The notes beneath the pieces are model-generated. The model did no database searches. It worked only from the letters and a program-made list of their open reading frames with translations, and had not been told where the DNA came from. DNA of 64,000 nt from Metabacillus sp. FJAT-52054 (lineage in GTDB: Bacteria; Bacillota; Bacilli; Bacillales; Bacillaceae): positions 3,604,723 to 3,668,722 of the forward strand of contig NZ_CP147407.1 of assembly GCF_037201815.1 (NCBI RefSeq), in the 5' to 3' direction. Position 1 is the first letter of the stretch. Every line of letters starts with the position of its first letter. A program made the translations under genes and the position numbers. This document shows, one piece after another, positions 33,025 to 41,554 of this stretch.

Positions 33025-35394
33025 ATGTCAATTATTTATGAAAAGTACATGGAGCTCAGATCAAAAAATCAAATAAAGAAGCTTCATAAGATAGTAGAAA
33101 AAATCAATGCCCTGGAAGATACGTACAAAGGATTGACCGATGATCAGCTGCGTATGAAAACCTCCGCCCTCAAAGAATCCCTCCAAAACGGAAAATCGAT
33201 GGAAGATATCCGTCCCCATGCATTTGCTTTGGTTAGAGAAGCGGCTAAACGCACAATTAAACAGCGCCACTATGACGTTCAGCTAATCGGCGGACTCGTG
33301 CTATCCGAAGGAAACATCTCACAAATGCAGACAGGTGAAGGGAAAACCCTAGTCGCCTCTCTTCCAAGCTTTCTTTTCGCTCTTCATGGAAAAGGTGTTC
33401 ACGTCATTACTTCAAACGAATACCTTGCGAAGCGCGACTTTGAACTAATTGGACAAATCCACCGATTTCTCGGTCTTGAAGTGGGCTTAAACCTGTCCGA
33501 AATGGATACAGAAGAAAAGAAGCAGGCCTACCAGTGTGATATTACGTACGGAACAGGAAATGAATTCGGATTCGATTACCTGCGTGATCACATGGTCAAT
33601 CAGCCTTCCGAAAAAGTTCAAAGAGGACAAGCTTTTGCCATTCTCGATGAGATTGACAGCATTTTGATTGATGAAGCAAGAACACCACTCATCATCGCGA
33701 ACAAATCCGGTGCTTCTATCGAGCTTTTTGAAATTACTTCCATGATCGTCAAGTCCTTCAAAAAAGGCGAAGAAATTGAAGTTGACCTCCCTTCCCGCCA
33801 GGTTCATTTAACGGAGAAAGGGATTGAACGCATTGAAAAGACGTTTGGAGTCGATAACCTTTATTCATCCGATCATCAGGTTCTCTTCCATTATATAAAT
33901 CAGTCCCTCCAGGCTGAATTTATCCTTCGCCGCGATGTAGATTACATCGTGAAGGAAGGAAAAATTGAGCTGGTTGATGCCTTCACCGGACGTGTAATGG
34001 ACGGCCGAAACTTGAGCCACGGGCTTCATCAGGCAATTGAAGCAAAAGAAGGTCTTGAAATTAATGAAGAAAATGTCACTCAGGCAACGGTTACCGTTCA
34101 GAACTATTTCAGAATGTATTCCATTCTTTCCGGAATGACCGGAAGTGCGATTCCTGCCCAAAAAGAGTTTATGGATATCTACTATCTGGATGTTGTTGAA
34201 ATCCCAACCAACCGTCCAAAACGCCGTAAAGACGAGCCTGATCTTATCTATCAGACACTGAACCAAAAATATAAACGGATTGCTGATGAAGTGAAACACA
34301 TAAGTGAGACAGGTCGGCCTGTGCTTATTGGAACAACCTCCATTCACCAGTCTGAGATGCTTTCCGCCTATCTAAAGAAGGCAAATGTCACTCACCAGCT
34401 GCTTAATGCCAAAACAGAAGAACAGGAAGCCAAACTGATTGCTATGGCTGGACAGCAAGGCCAGGTAACCATATCCACGAACATGGCTGGCCGGGGAACA
34501 GATATCCTGCTCGGTGAGGGAGTTGCCAAGCTCGGCGGACTCCACATTATTGGTACGGAACGACATGAAAGCGAGCGTGTGGATATGCAGCTCCGCGGAC
34601 GTGCAGGCCGTCAGGGTGATCCAGGTTCCTCTCAGTTTATTGTGTCACTCGAGGATGACCTCTTGAATCAATACGATGATGAAGAACTGGAAAAGTGGCT
34701 TAAAAAGATGAAGGCCGATGAAACCGGTCTAGTCATAAGCCCTGATCCACGCAAGTTTATGGATAAAGTACAGGAAACCATTGAAAATCAGCATTTCTCA
34801 GGACGCGTTCATTTGCTGAAGCTTGAAGACCACCTCGATCAGCAGCGAAAGGCGATTTACGGGATTCGGAACACCCTGCTTGACAGTGAGGAGCTTTCCT
34901 CCTCCCTAATCGAGCAGTTCAGAACCGTTTACCAGGAGACACTGGATGAGCTGTGCCCTCCTAATAAAACACCAGAGGAGTGGGATACCCCTGCCCTTTA
35001 CATGAAGCTTCAATCCCTCTTCCCTCTCTCCACTGATGCCGCCTCACTGGCAGGAAGAGAACGTGAAGACATCGAGGACATGCTTGAAAAAGATGTAAAT
35101 GCGTATCTATTAGGACTAAGCAAAGTAGATGAAGACGAAAGCATTGCCCAGCAAGCAAGAAGCTTTTCCCTTTCCCTGCTCGATCAGGCATGGATTGCCC
35201 ATCTTGATGTCATGGATGAGCTGAAGGAAGGCATCCACCTCCGCTCGTATGGACAAGAGGATCCGTATCGCCTGTTCCAGCTTGAGTCTCACCATTCCTT
35301 TGAGGAAATGCTGAAGGAATACCGCCATGCTTTATTTGCAAAAATCCAATTCATCCTGCCTAACACTCAGGAAATGGAGGGAATTCAATCATGA
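33025..35394 (+). CDS. secA2: Accessory Sec ATPase SecA2
   Basis: 789 residues: Walker A MQTGEGKTLVASLP, TSNEYLAKRDFE, DEAD-type ILDEIDSILIDEARTP, ISTNMAGRGTDILLGEG and QLRGRAGRQGDPGSSQF. It is shorter than housekeeping SecA and lacks the C-terminal zinc-binding tail. The four-base overlap with slaP identifies the S-layer type, as in B. anthracis, where SecA2 and SlaP promote S-layer protein secretion. It would drive export of the abundant S-layer protein encoded at 55.4 kb. Confidence 0.95.
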   Translation: MSIIYEKYMELRSKNQIKKLHKIVEKINALEDTYKGLTDDQLRMKTSALKESLQNGKSMEDIRPHAFALVREAAKRTIKQRHYDVQLIGGLVLSEGNISQMQTGEGKTLVASLPSFLFALHGKGVHVITSNEYLAKRDFELIGQIHRFLGLEVGLNLSEMDTEEKKQAYQCDITYGTGNEFGFDYLRDHMVNQPSEKVQRGQAFAILDEIDSILIDEARTPLIIANKSGASIELFEITSMIVKSFKKGEEIEVDLPSRQVHLTEKGIERIEKTFGVDNLYSSDHQVLFHYINQSLQAEFILRRDVDYIVKEGKIELVDAFTGRVMDGRNLSHGLHQAIEAKEGLEINEENVTQATVTVQNYFRMYSILSGMTGSAIPAQKEFMDIYYLDVVEIPTNRPKRRKDEPDLIYQTLNQKYKRIADEVKHISETGRPVLIGTTSIHQSEMLSAYLKKANVTHQLLNAKTEEQEAKLIAMAGQQGQVTISTNMAGRGTDILLGEGVAKLGGLHIIGTERHESERVDMQLRGRAGRQGDPGSSQFIVSLEDDLLNQYDDEELEKWLKKMKADETGLVISPDPRKFMDKVQETIENQHFSGRVHLLKLEDHLDQQRKAIYGIRNTLLDSEELSSSLIEQFRTVYQETLDELCPPNKTPEEWDTPALYMKLQSLFPLSTDAASLAGREREDIEDMLEKDVNAYLLGLSKVDEDESIAQQARSFSLSLLDQAWIAHLDVMDELKEGIHLRSYGQEDPYRLFQLESHHSFEEMLKEYRHALFAKIQFILPNTQEMEGIQS

Positions 35395-36194
35395 CAACCA
35401 GCACAGCGGACCAAACCGCCCTTTCCTTCCACCCTTCCTGGGAGGTAAGCAAGCAGGAGGTTTATGTTTATCAATATCACCTTCTTCAGCTCGACCCGCT
35501 TGAAGAGAGCCAGCTCTCTATCTCAGGTCTAAAGCTTGAAGCATACGATGACTTCTTTTCTATTACTTCTTTTATAAGAAGCACAGTCAGCAAACCTCTT
35601 CAATTCGAAATGCTGCAGCTCCTTCTATTGGATGAAAATCAGGAAGTCGTTGCCCGCGAGACATTTGATATGGAGCATTTTGGAGAACTCCCTCCAAACA
35701 CAGCGCGTCCATGGAGATTCCTTTTCGGCATGGACACCCTGCTGGAAGGAAAAGAAATCCCGGCCGGCAGCTGGACGATTGCGTTCGAGCTGAAAAAGAA
35801 AAACGAACACGTCCTTGACCTTGATCCATCCTGGAAAGAAGGGCTCACACCTGAGCAGACAAAGCACCTTGAACAAATGGTGCTGGACTTGCCGCCGATG
35901 GGAGCGAACGAACTGAACATGATGGGACTCGAGGCCGCCCTCAGTCCGGCAGGCGATTTAAAAATATCCCTGCTGATCCGGAACGGCAGCCTGAATAACG
36001 TAAAACTCGAGCAAATCCCTCTAACCGTTGAAGATGCTGCCGGCGACATCGTAGCAAACGGTCTGTTTAAAACCGAAGGCCTCGAAGTTAAAGGCAACAC
36101 AAGCAAGCCTTGGAGCTTTGTTTTCCCGAAAGATATTATTAGAAAAGAAAATCCCGATTTCTCCAGCTGGCGCGTTTACCCGCCGCAGGGGTGA
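35391..36194 (+). CDS. slaP: Accessory Sec system S-layer assembly protein SlaP
   Basis: 267 residues with two SLAP-type modules at about 10-110 and 130-250. Both end with a PxTARPWRFLFG / NTSKPWSFVFP motif and contain SQLSISGLKLEAYDD / NELNMMGLEAAL. No signal peptide or membrane segment, so it is presumably cytoplasmic and works with SecA2. The start overlaps the secA2 stop by four bases (ATGA). A terminator follows. Confidence 0.9.
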   Translation: MTTSTADQTALSFHPSWEVSKQEVYVYQYHLLQLDPLEESQLSISGLKLEAYDDFFSITSFIRSTVSKPLQFEMLQLLLLDENQEVVARETFDMEHFGELPPNTARPWRFLFGMDTLLEGKEIPAGSWTIAFELKKKNEHVLDLDPSWKEGLTPEQTKHLEQMVLDLPPMGANELNMMGLEAALSPAGDLKISLLIRNGSLNNVKLEQIPLTVEDAAGDIVANGLFKTEGLEVKGNTSKPWSFVFPKDIIRKENPDFSSWRVYPPQG

Positions 36195-36209
36195 GAATTG
36201 GTCTGGCAG

Positions 36210-36241
36210 CAGGAATCCTTTTGAAGGGTTCCTGTTTTTTT
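36210..36241 (+). terminator. secA2-slaP terminator
   Basis: CAGGAATCC...GGGTTCCTG (one wobble pair) followed by TTTTTTTG. Confidence 0.87.
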
Positions 36242-36309
36242 GTTGTGGGTGCTGGGATTTGGTTTGCTGAGTGGAGGGTATATTCTATTTCGTTTACAAG
36301 GTGTGCAGT

Positions 36310-36564
36310 TGCACTGACCCTCCATACTTTAAAGCAACGGGGGCCAGAGGTTAAAACCTGCAATCTTTTGCGGGACAAGGGCTTAGCAGGAACAGGGACG
36401 GAGGTTTAGTTCTTTAGCATAGTGGGGGTCAGTGCATTACACTGACCCCCATTGCACTAAAGGAGCGGGGGATGGAGGACAAAGCCGCCGTACCCTTGAT
36501 ATAAGCGAGCCACCGGAATGCGGGGACGGAGATTTAATGCTTTAGCGGGGCGGGGGTCAGTGCA
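36310..36564. repeat. Two inverted-orientation copies of the 127 bp element
   Basis: 36310-36436 and 36438-36564 are each 127 bases and bounded by TGCACTGACCC and GGGGGTCAGTGCA ends. Their inner GGACGGAGGTTTA is the reverse complement of the 22.3 kb units. The rest of the 36195-36622 gap is terminators at both ends. Confidence 0.85.
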
Positions 36565-36580
36565 TACCCCAAATGTAAAA

Positions 36581-36613
36581 CAAAAACCCCAAAGCCCATC
36601 TCAGGCTCTGGAG
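36581..36613 (-). terminator. pst operon terminator
   Basis: On the minus strand CTCCAGAGCC...GGCTTTGGGG forms a ten-base stem with two wobble pairs, followed by TTTTTGTTTT. Confidence 0.75.
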
Positions 36614-36622
36614 TTTCAAAAA

Positions 36623-37522
36623 TTAAGACGCTTTCCGTCTCTGTCTCATGCTGTAATCGCGCACCCAAATCGGGATTCTCATCATAAGGCTGATAAGAAG
36701 GACGATGAGGACGAGGACAGCGGCGGATTTGTCTGCAATTTGGGCAGCATCTTCCACCAGTGCTTCGGACTGTACGTACCATAGGTGGACAGGCAGCGTT
36801 CCCCCTTGTGAGAGCGGATTGAAGTCCCACATGACACCTGATGTACCGGTTCCTCCAGCAAGCAGGATAACAGCGGATTCTCCGAAAGCACGGCAGGCGG
36901 CTAAACTGACTCCTGTTAAGATCCCTGAAAGAGCAGCAGGAATGACCACTTTTACAATGGTAGTAGATTTCGTTGCACCCATGGCGAGAGATGCTTCACG
37001 CAGCTCCGCAGGGACAGAGGTAATAGACTCTTCTGTTACCCTTGTGATAACAGGAAGGTTTAAAAGGGATAGCGCAATTCCCGCTCCTAAAATCGTTAGA
37101 CCGATGTCAAAGATATCAACGAAGAGCACATATCCAAAAAGGCCGAAAACAATGGATGGAACGGAGGCTAAGCTTTCAACACATGTTCGAATAAATTCGG
37201 TCACTCGATTGGCAGGTGCATATTCAGCAAGATAAATTCCGGCTCCGACTCCGATCGGCAAGGAAATAACCATTGCGATGATCAGTACGTAAATGGAGTT
37301 GAACAGGAAGGGTCCGACTCCTCCCCCAGCCAAAATCTCATCCGGCAAGTTCACTAGGAAATCCGGTCTTAAAATCGGAAGACCCTTTGCTAAAATGGTG
37401 TAAAGCAGCCACGCGATTGTTAGGACAATGACACCCGCTACTCCCCAAAGAATACCGGTCAGAACGCTGTCCATCATGTATCGGGACTTTTTCTTCGGAA
37501 ACTGAATTCTTTCCTTCGTCAT
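36623..37522 (-). CDS. pstA: Phosphate ABC transporter permease PstA
   Basis: 299 residues, six membrane segments, and the permease EAA-type loop (LREASLAMGATKSTTIVKVVIPAALSGILTG). The arginine-containing loop SIVFGLFGYVLFVD is typical. It forms the channel with PstC. The gene begins two bases after pstC. No pstB follows: the next thing is a terminator and repeats. Confidence 0.93.
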   Translation of the reverse strand: MTKERIQFPKKKSRYMMDSVLTGILWGVAGVIVLTIAWLLYTILAKGLPILRPDFLVNLPDEILAGGGVGPFLFNSIYVLIIAMVISLPIGVGAGIYLAEYAPANRVTEFIRTCVESLASVPSIVFGLFGYVLFVDIFDIGLTILGAGIALSLLNLPVITRVTEESITSVPAELREASLAMGATKSTTIVKVVIPAALSGILTGVSLAACRAFGESAVILLAGGTGTSGVMWDFNPLSQGGTLPVHLWYVQSEALVEDAAQIADKSAAVLVLIVLLISLMMRIPIWVRDYSMRQRRKAS

Positions 37523-37524
37523 GG

Positions 37525-38451
37525 TTAAGCCCCCTTCGTTCTGATTCTGCGGATAACCAGAATCATGATAGTTGAAATGATCAGCAGCAGGAAGGCCATC
37601 ATATAAAGGGCGTTGTTCCAGGCAGAACCAAATTCGACATCAATAATTTGGTTGACAATCGTTGTCGTTAATACGGCAGTTGGCGTGTACAAATCCGTCG
37701 GAAGCTGTGCCGTATTTCCGATAACCATAACAACCGCCATCGTCTCTCCGATGGCTCTTGCCATTCCAAGAATAATCGCCGTCAGAATGCCCGGGCTTGC
37801 TGCAGGCAGGATTACGCGGAATATGGTTTGCAGTCGCGTGCTGCCCATCGCATAACTCGCTTCTCTTAGTTCGGTCGGAACCGCGGCAATCGCATCATCA
37901 CTGATTCGAGTAATTGTCGGAAGTACCATTAAAGTAAGAACAATGGCAGCTGCAAGAAGACCATCTCCGACTAACGCACCTGTTGCACTTCGGATGAAGG
38001 GTACAAGGATCGTCAACCCAAGATATCCATAAACGATTGACGGAATTCCGACAAGCAAATCAAGCAGGGGGCGGAGTATTCTTTTAAGCCAGTCCGGCGC
38101 CACTTCTACTGTAAAGATTGCTAATGCCAGAGAGATAGGTGCTGCAAATACAAGGGTTAATGCAGTTAAAGACAATGTGCCGAGAATGAAAACTGCGGCT
38201 CCGTATTTCTCTGCGTAAGGATCCCATGTAAAAGAAAAGAAAAACTCCATCGGAGACACGTCATTAAATACCTGCAGACCTGTTTTTCCAATGAATAAAA
38301 TGATTGAGAATAGAACAACACCGAGTAACAGTGCGCTGCCCAATGTATAAACGTAGAACGCTCTGTTTTTAGCATAACTTGATTTTTTAATAACGGCCTT
38401 TTCGCTAATTTCCGCAGGCGGCGTCATGATATCCTGTTCGATCTTCGCCAT
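37525..38451 (-). CDS. pstC: Phosphate ABC transporter permease PstC
   Basis: 308 residues, six to seven membrane segments, EAA loop LREASYAMGSTRLQTIFRVILPAASPGILTA and IPSIVYGYLGLTILVP. It partners with PstA for high-affinity phosphate uptake. It is separated from pstS by 189 bases containing a hairpin, which may lower permease expression relative to the binding protein. Confidence 0.93.
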   Translation of the reverse strand: MAKIEQDIMTPPAEISEKAVIKKSSYAKNRAFYVYTLGSALLLGVVLFSIILFIGKTGLQVFNDVSPMEFFFSFTWDPYAEKYGAAVFILGTLSLTALTLVFAAPISLALAIFTVEVAPDWLKRILRPLLDLLVGIPSIVYGYLGLTILVPFIRSATGALVGDGLLAAAIVLTLMVLPTITRISDDAIAAVPTELREASYAMGSTRLQTIFRVILPAASPGILTAIILGMARAIGETMAVVMVIGNTAQLPTDLYTPTAVLTTTIVNQIIDVEFGSAWNNALYMMAFLLLIISTIMILVIRRIRTKGA

Positions 38452-38471
38452 TTTGGTGATCCTCCATGATT

Positions 38472-38504
38472 ATGCAAAGCCAGCCCTAATAGAGCTGGCT
38501 TCTA
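38472..38504 (-). terminator. Hairpin between pstS and pstC
   Basis: AGCCAGC/GCTGGCT stem around CTCTATTAGG or the like, with a short T-run. Probably a partial terminator or processing site that raises pstS over pstCA. Confidence 0.55.
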
Positions 38505-38640
38505 CTATTTGAAAGGGAGATAAAGAGTTTTTCAGCTGGAATAGCTGACGGACATAAGCGCATGAAATCCGCACACCACTGCAGACTTCATGCAAGTCCT
38601 GTAAAGCAATGAGTGAATCCTCGAACCTTATCAGCAGATA

Positions 38641-39492
38641 TTAGAATCCTCTGTAAGGAAGGAATTTAAGCTTTTTCAAAGAACCATTTTGGAATTTAGA
38701 GCTTTGAATATAAGAAATGAACGCAGCGTTAGCACCTTTAGCAGGTCCTTTAGTCAAGAAGTAGCCTACACCGTAAACTGGGTACTTTTTGCTTTTTACG
38801 TTAGTTGTTGTTGCAGCTACGCCGTTGTAAGAAAGAGCTTTAATGCTTCCTTTTACGTAAGCAAGGTCAACATAACCGATTGCATTAGGGTTGGATCCAA
38901 CAGCAGTAGTCATTTCTCCGCTTTTACCAACCTCTTTGTAGTTTCCTTTTGTCATGAAGCTTTTGCCTTTAAGAGCTTTTGCCTGATAGTTTACACGAGT
39001 ACCAGAACCTGTTTTGCGGTTTACAACAACGATTGCTGCATCCTTACCGCCAACTTGCTTCCAGTTTGTGATTTTTCCAGAGAAAATGCCTTGAAGCTGA
39101 GAAGTAGAAAGATTTTTAACTTTGTTAGATGTATGAACAATTGTAGCAAATGGGATTACCGCTACTTTGTAAGCAGTCAAGCCTTTGAATGCGTTGAATC
39201 CAGGAACAGCTTTCGTTGCGTCCCAGTCACAGGCACCGATTGTTGCGCTTCCTTTAGATACAGACTGAGGACCTGCAATAGAAGAAGAACCGGATACAGA
39301 TACAGATACTTTTGGATTTGATTTTTTGAATTCTTTTGCACCTTGGGAAGTAAGGGGAAGAAGAGCTGTTGAACCAGCTACAACTACCTTTCCAGTTGCA
39401 GATGCAGCATTTGCTGATGTTGCGCCAAAAGTAAAACCTACAGATACAACTGCCGCTAAAGTAAGGGTGGATACACGTTTCATTAAATTCAT
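38641..39492 (-). CDS. pstS: Phosphate-binding protein PstS without lipobox
   Basis: 283 residues from ATG 39492, nine bases after AGGAG; two other in-frame ATGs have worse spacing. It shows the PstS motifs AGSTALLPLTSQGAKEF, SGSSSIAG, ATIGACDWDA and VVNRKTGSGTRVNY, which line the phosphate site. The signal peptide ends AASA-like (GATSANAASA) with no Cys, whereas most Gram-positive PstS proteins are lipoproteins, so this one may be released or held in the wall. It is co-transcribed with the stalk protein, 21 bases upstream. Confidence 0.9.
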   Translation of the reverse strand: MNLMKRVSTLTLAAVVSVGFTFGATSANAASATGKVVVAGSTALLPLTSQGAKEFKKSNPKVSVSVSGSSSIAGPQSVSKGSATIGACDWDATKAVPGFNAFKGLTAYKVAVIPFATIVHTSNKVKNLSTSQLQGIFSGKITNWKQVGGKDAAIVVVNRKTGSGTRVNYQAKALKGKSFMTKGNYKEVGKSGEMTTAVGSNPNAIGYVDLAYVKGSIKALSYNGVAATTTNVKSKKYPVYGVGYFLTKGPAKGANAAFISYIQSSKFQNGSLKKLKFLPYRGF

Positions 39493-39513
39493 TTGATTCA
39501 TCTCCTGATTAAA

Positions 39514-41283
39514 TTATTTTGTTACGATTTTAAAGCTTCCGTCTTTCCAAACAACCAGTCTTTCACCGTAAAGTCCTGGAGCTGTTGCAGCAACCTGTCC
39601 ATCTTTAGATACCGCAAAAGAAGTGATTTCCAAAGGAGTAGACGCAATCTTCGTCAATTTCATGTCTGAAGGATTCACTTCATAGATAACAGACATGTTA
39701 TTCTCTGAAGTTAAAATCATTAGCTTGCCTTCTTGAGTTACCGTTACAAATAAAATGTCTTTGTCTTTTACAAGCTGGCTGACTGTATTGTCAGCACGAA
39801 CCATTGTCAGCACAGGCAGATCTTCAGAGTCTGGCATTGCGCTAAGGTAAACGATGCTTCCGTCTTTCAGGAATGCAGGGTATACTTTGTTATCTTTTGT
39901 TGTAGTGACTGCAGCTGCTGCAGGTGTTTTAGCCGTTAAATCAATCGTGTAAAACTGCGGCTCTGTGCCTTCTGTCAGGATATCCGTTACATCGGTTCCG
40001 CCATCGCCAGTATCCGTTGTTTTCGTTTCAGCTTCTTTACTTACTACATATAGAAGCTTTGATCCGTCCGCAGAAAGTCTAAGATCTGTTTTATAGATTT
40101 TAGTATCGGATGGAATTTCTTTTAGTGCTCCCGTCGCAATATCTACTGAAAATACTTTGTCGTTCTTTTCACCTTTAATGAAGTAAGCTTTTTTGCCGTC
40201 CTGTGCCCAAACGAAATCTACTTTAATGTCATCGTCTAAGCTAACGTATCTGGACGTGCCAGTTGTAAGATCAATCAGCGTGATGATGCCTGTTTCGTCA
40301 GAGTGGATTGCATACATTCCGTCTGGAGAAACCACCACATCTGTAGCGTTGATTGTACTCATTACTTTTCGTGTGTTCACGTCCATAATGTATGTGCGGG
40401 ATGCATTTTCGTCTTCATTTGTAACCATCACTTGGGAACCAGCCCATGCCGGGTTATAAGTGTCACCGGAAACAAGCTTCGAAGTGAAAAGCATGTAGCT
40501 TCCATTTTCCGCTTTTTCCATTTGACCGCCGAGTGCTTTGACCATATCCATCAAATCGGCGTAAATCACACCTTTAACCGATACTGGATACACGGACAAA
40601 TTGACAGTTTCTCCATTAGCTGTTATACTATTTTGGTGAATTTTAAATGTAGCAGTTTGTGAGCCTTTTTGAAGCGTCACAGCTGTACCCTTCACCGTAA
40701 CCTTTGCAGAGTAAGCCTTTGCGATGTCTTGTACGGAGTACAGGTACTTACCATTTACACGCAAAGTTTTAGCTGAGTGAAGCTTGCCCTCTACATTCAT
40801 CTTGGATGTGGATGTTTTAAACATTCCTTTTTCGGATATTAATAGATTAGCGTCTATTAATAGATCTCCGCCTAGCGCATGGACGAAATTCTTCGCTGCC
40901 ATGAAGAGTGTCTTTCCTGCCATCGCAGGCGGATTTTCTAGCTTAACCTTTTTGCCATTAACGATTGCCTGGCTGGAACCAGATTTCACTTTAATGGTTT
41001 TCATGTCTTTCCCGCTGCCTTTGGAAACGACATAATATTGTGACTTCTTGTCATACATAACTTTTGCCGATAGAGCTTTTGCAAGGTCGCTTACAGAATG
41101 AAGCTTTGTTTTGCCTATGACTGCCGCATGAACAACTTTTTGCTTGCCGTTTACATATACAGACTCTTTCATCGTTTGCTGTACTGCACTTGCTGCCTGA
41201 GCTTCATTTATTGCTACAGGGGAAAATGCACTGCCTGCAAGAACGGCAGAAGCAATCACTAGGCTAGTAAATTCGCGTCTCAT
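39514..41283 (-). CDS. Secreted stalk-domain (copper amine oxidase N-like) and beta-propeller protein
   Basis: 589 residues from ATG 41283 with GGAGG eight bases upstream (the frame opens at 41298, inside the ribosome site). Signal peptide ends NEAQAA. Residues to about 260 contain four stalk/copper-amine-oxidase-N-type repeats (VNGKQKVVHAAVIGKTKLHS; VNGKKVKLENPPAMAGKTLF). The rest has repeated WD/Kelch-like blades (MYAIHSDETGIITLIDLTTG, KKAYFIKGEKNDKVFSVDI). Function is unknown. It is first in the pst operon behind a PhoP box, so it is probably phosphate-starvation induced and exported to the wall. Confidence 0.82.
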   Translation of the reverse strand: MRREFTSLVIASAVLAGSAFSPVAINEAQAASAVQQTMKESVYVNGKQKVVHAAVIGKTKLHSVSDLAKALSAKVMYDKKSQYYVVSKGSGKDMKTIKVKSGSSQAIVNGKKVKLENPPAMAGKTLFMAAKNFVHALGGDLLIDANLLISEKGMFKTSTSKMNVEGKLHSAKTLRVNGKYLYSVQDIAKAYSAKVTVKGTAVTLQKGSQTATFKIHQNSITANGETVNLSVYPVSVKGVIYADLMDMVKALGGQMEKAENGSYMLFTSKLVSGDTYNPAWAGSQVMVTNEDENASRTYIMDVNTRKVMSTINATDVVVSPDGMYAIHSDETGIITLIDLTTGTSRYVSLDDDIKVDFVWAQDGKKAYFIKGEKNDKVFSVDIATGALKEIPSDTKIYKTDLRLSADGSKLLYVVSKEAETKTTDTGDGGTDVTDILTEGTEPQFYTIDLTAKTPAAAAVTTTKDNKVYPAFLKDGSIVYLSAMPDSEDLPVLTMVRADNTVSQLVKDKDILFVTVTQEGKLMILTSENNMSVIYEVNPSDMKLTKIASTPLEITSFAVSKDGQVAATAPGLYGERLVVWKDGSFKIVTK

Positions 41284-41384
41284 CCATTTTACCTCCAATT
41301 TTTTTGTTACTTTTGGCTGAATTGGGTCCCTCCTAATACTTGGTCACCTCCTCATTTTTTACCAACTACTACATAACAAGAGTA

Positions 41385-41490
41385 ATTATATTCCCGTTTT
41401 GTTAAGGAAGTTTAATTCTATCTTTAAGATTGTAAATTTGTGGTGAATTTGATGTAAAAAATTGACGAATTGTTGTCAAATTTGTAACAA
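41385..41490 (-). promoter_or_regulatory. PhoP box and promoter of the stalk-pstSCA operon
   Basis: On the minus strand TTTACA-N5-TTCACC-N5-TTTACA (hexamers at 41453-41458, 41442-41447, 41431-41436) are in 11-base phase, and further TTGACA/TTGTTACA copies lie upstream. This is the Bacillus PhoP box pattern TT(A/C/T)ACA. A TAGAAT (41415-41420) lies ten bases downstream, the usual distance for a PhoP-activated -10; a TATAAT also lies at 41385-41390. Confidence 0.75.
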
Positions 41491-41523
41491 TTCACTCTTT
41501 TTCTGATCGTGTCTATATACCTA

Positions 41524-41553
41524 TAAAAAAAGACCGCCTTTTTCGGCGGTCTT
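41524..41553 (-). terminator. CAP protein terminator
   Basis: AAGACCGCC/GGCGGTCTT stem with T-run TTTTTTT on the minus strand, directly after the stop. Confidence 0.9.
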
Positions 41554-41554
41554 T

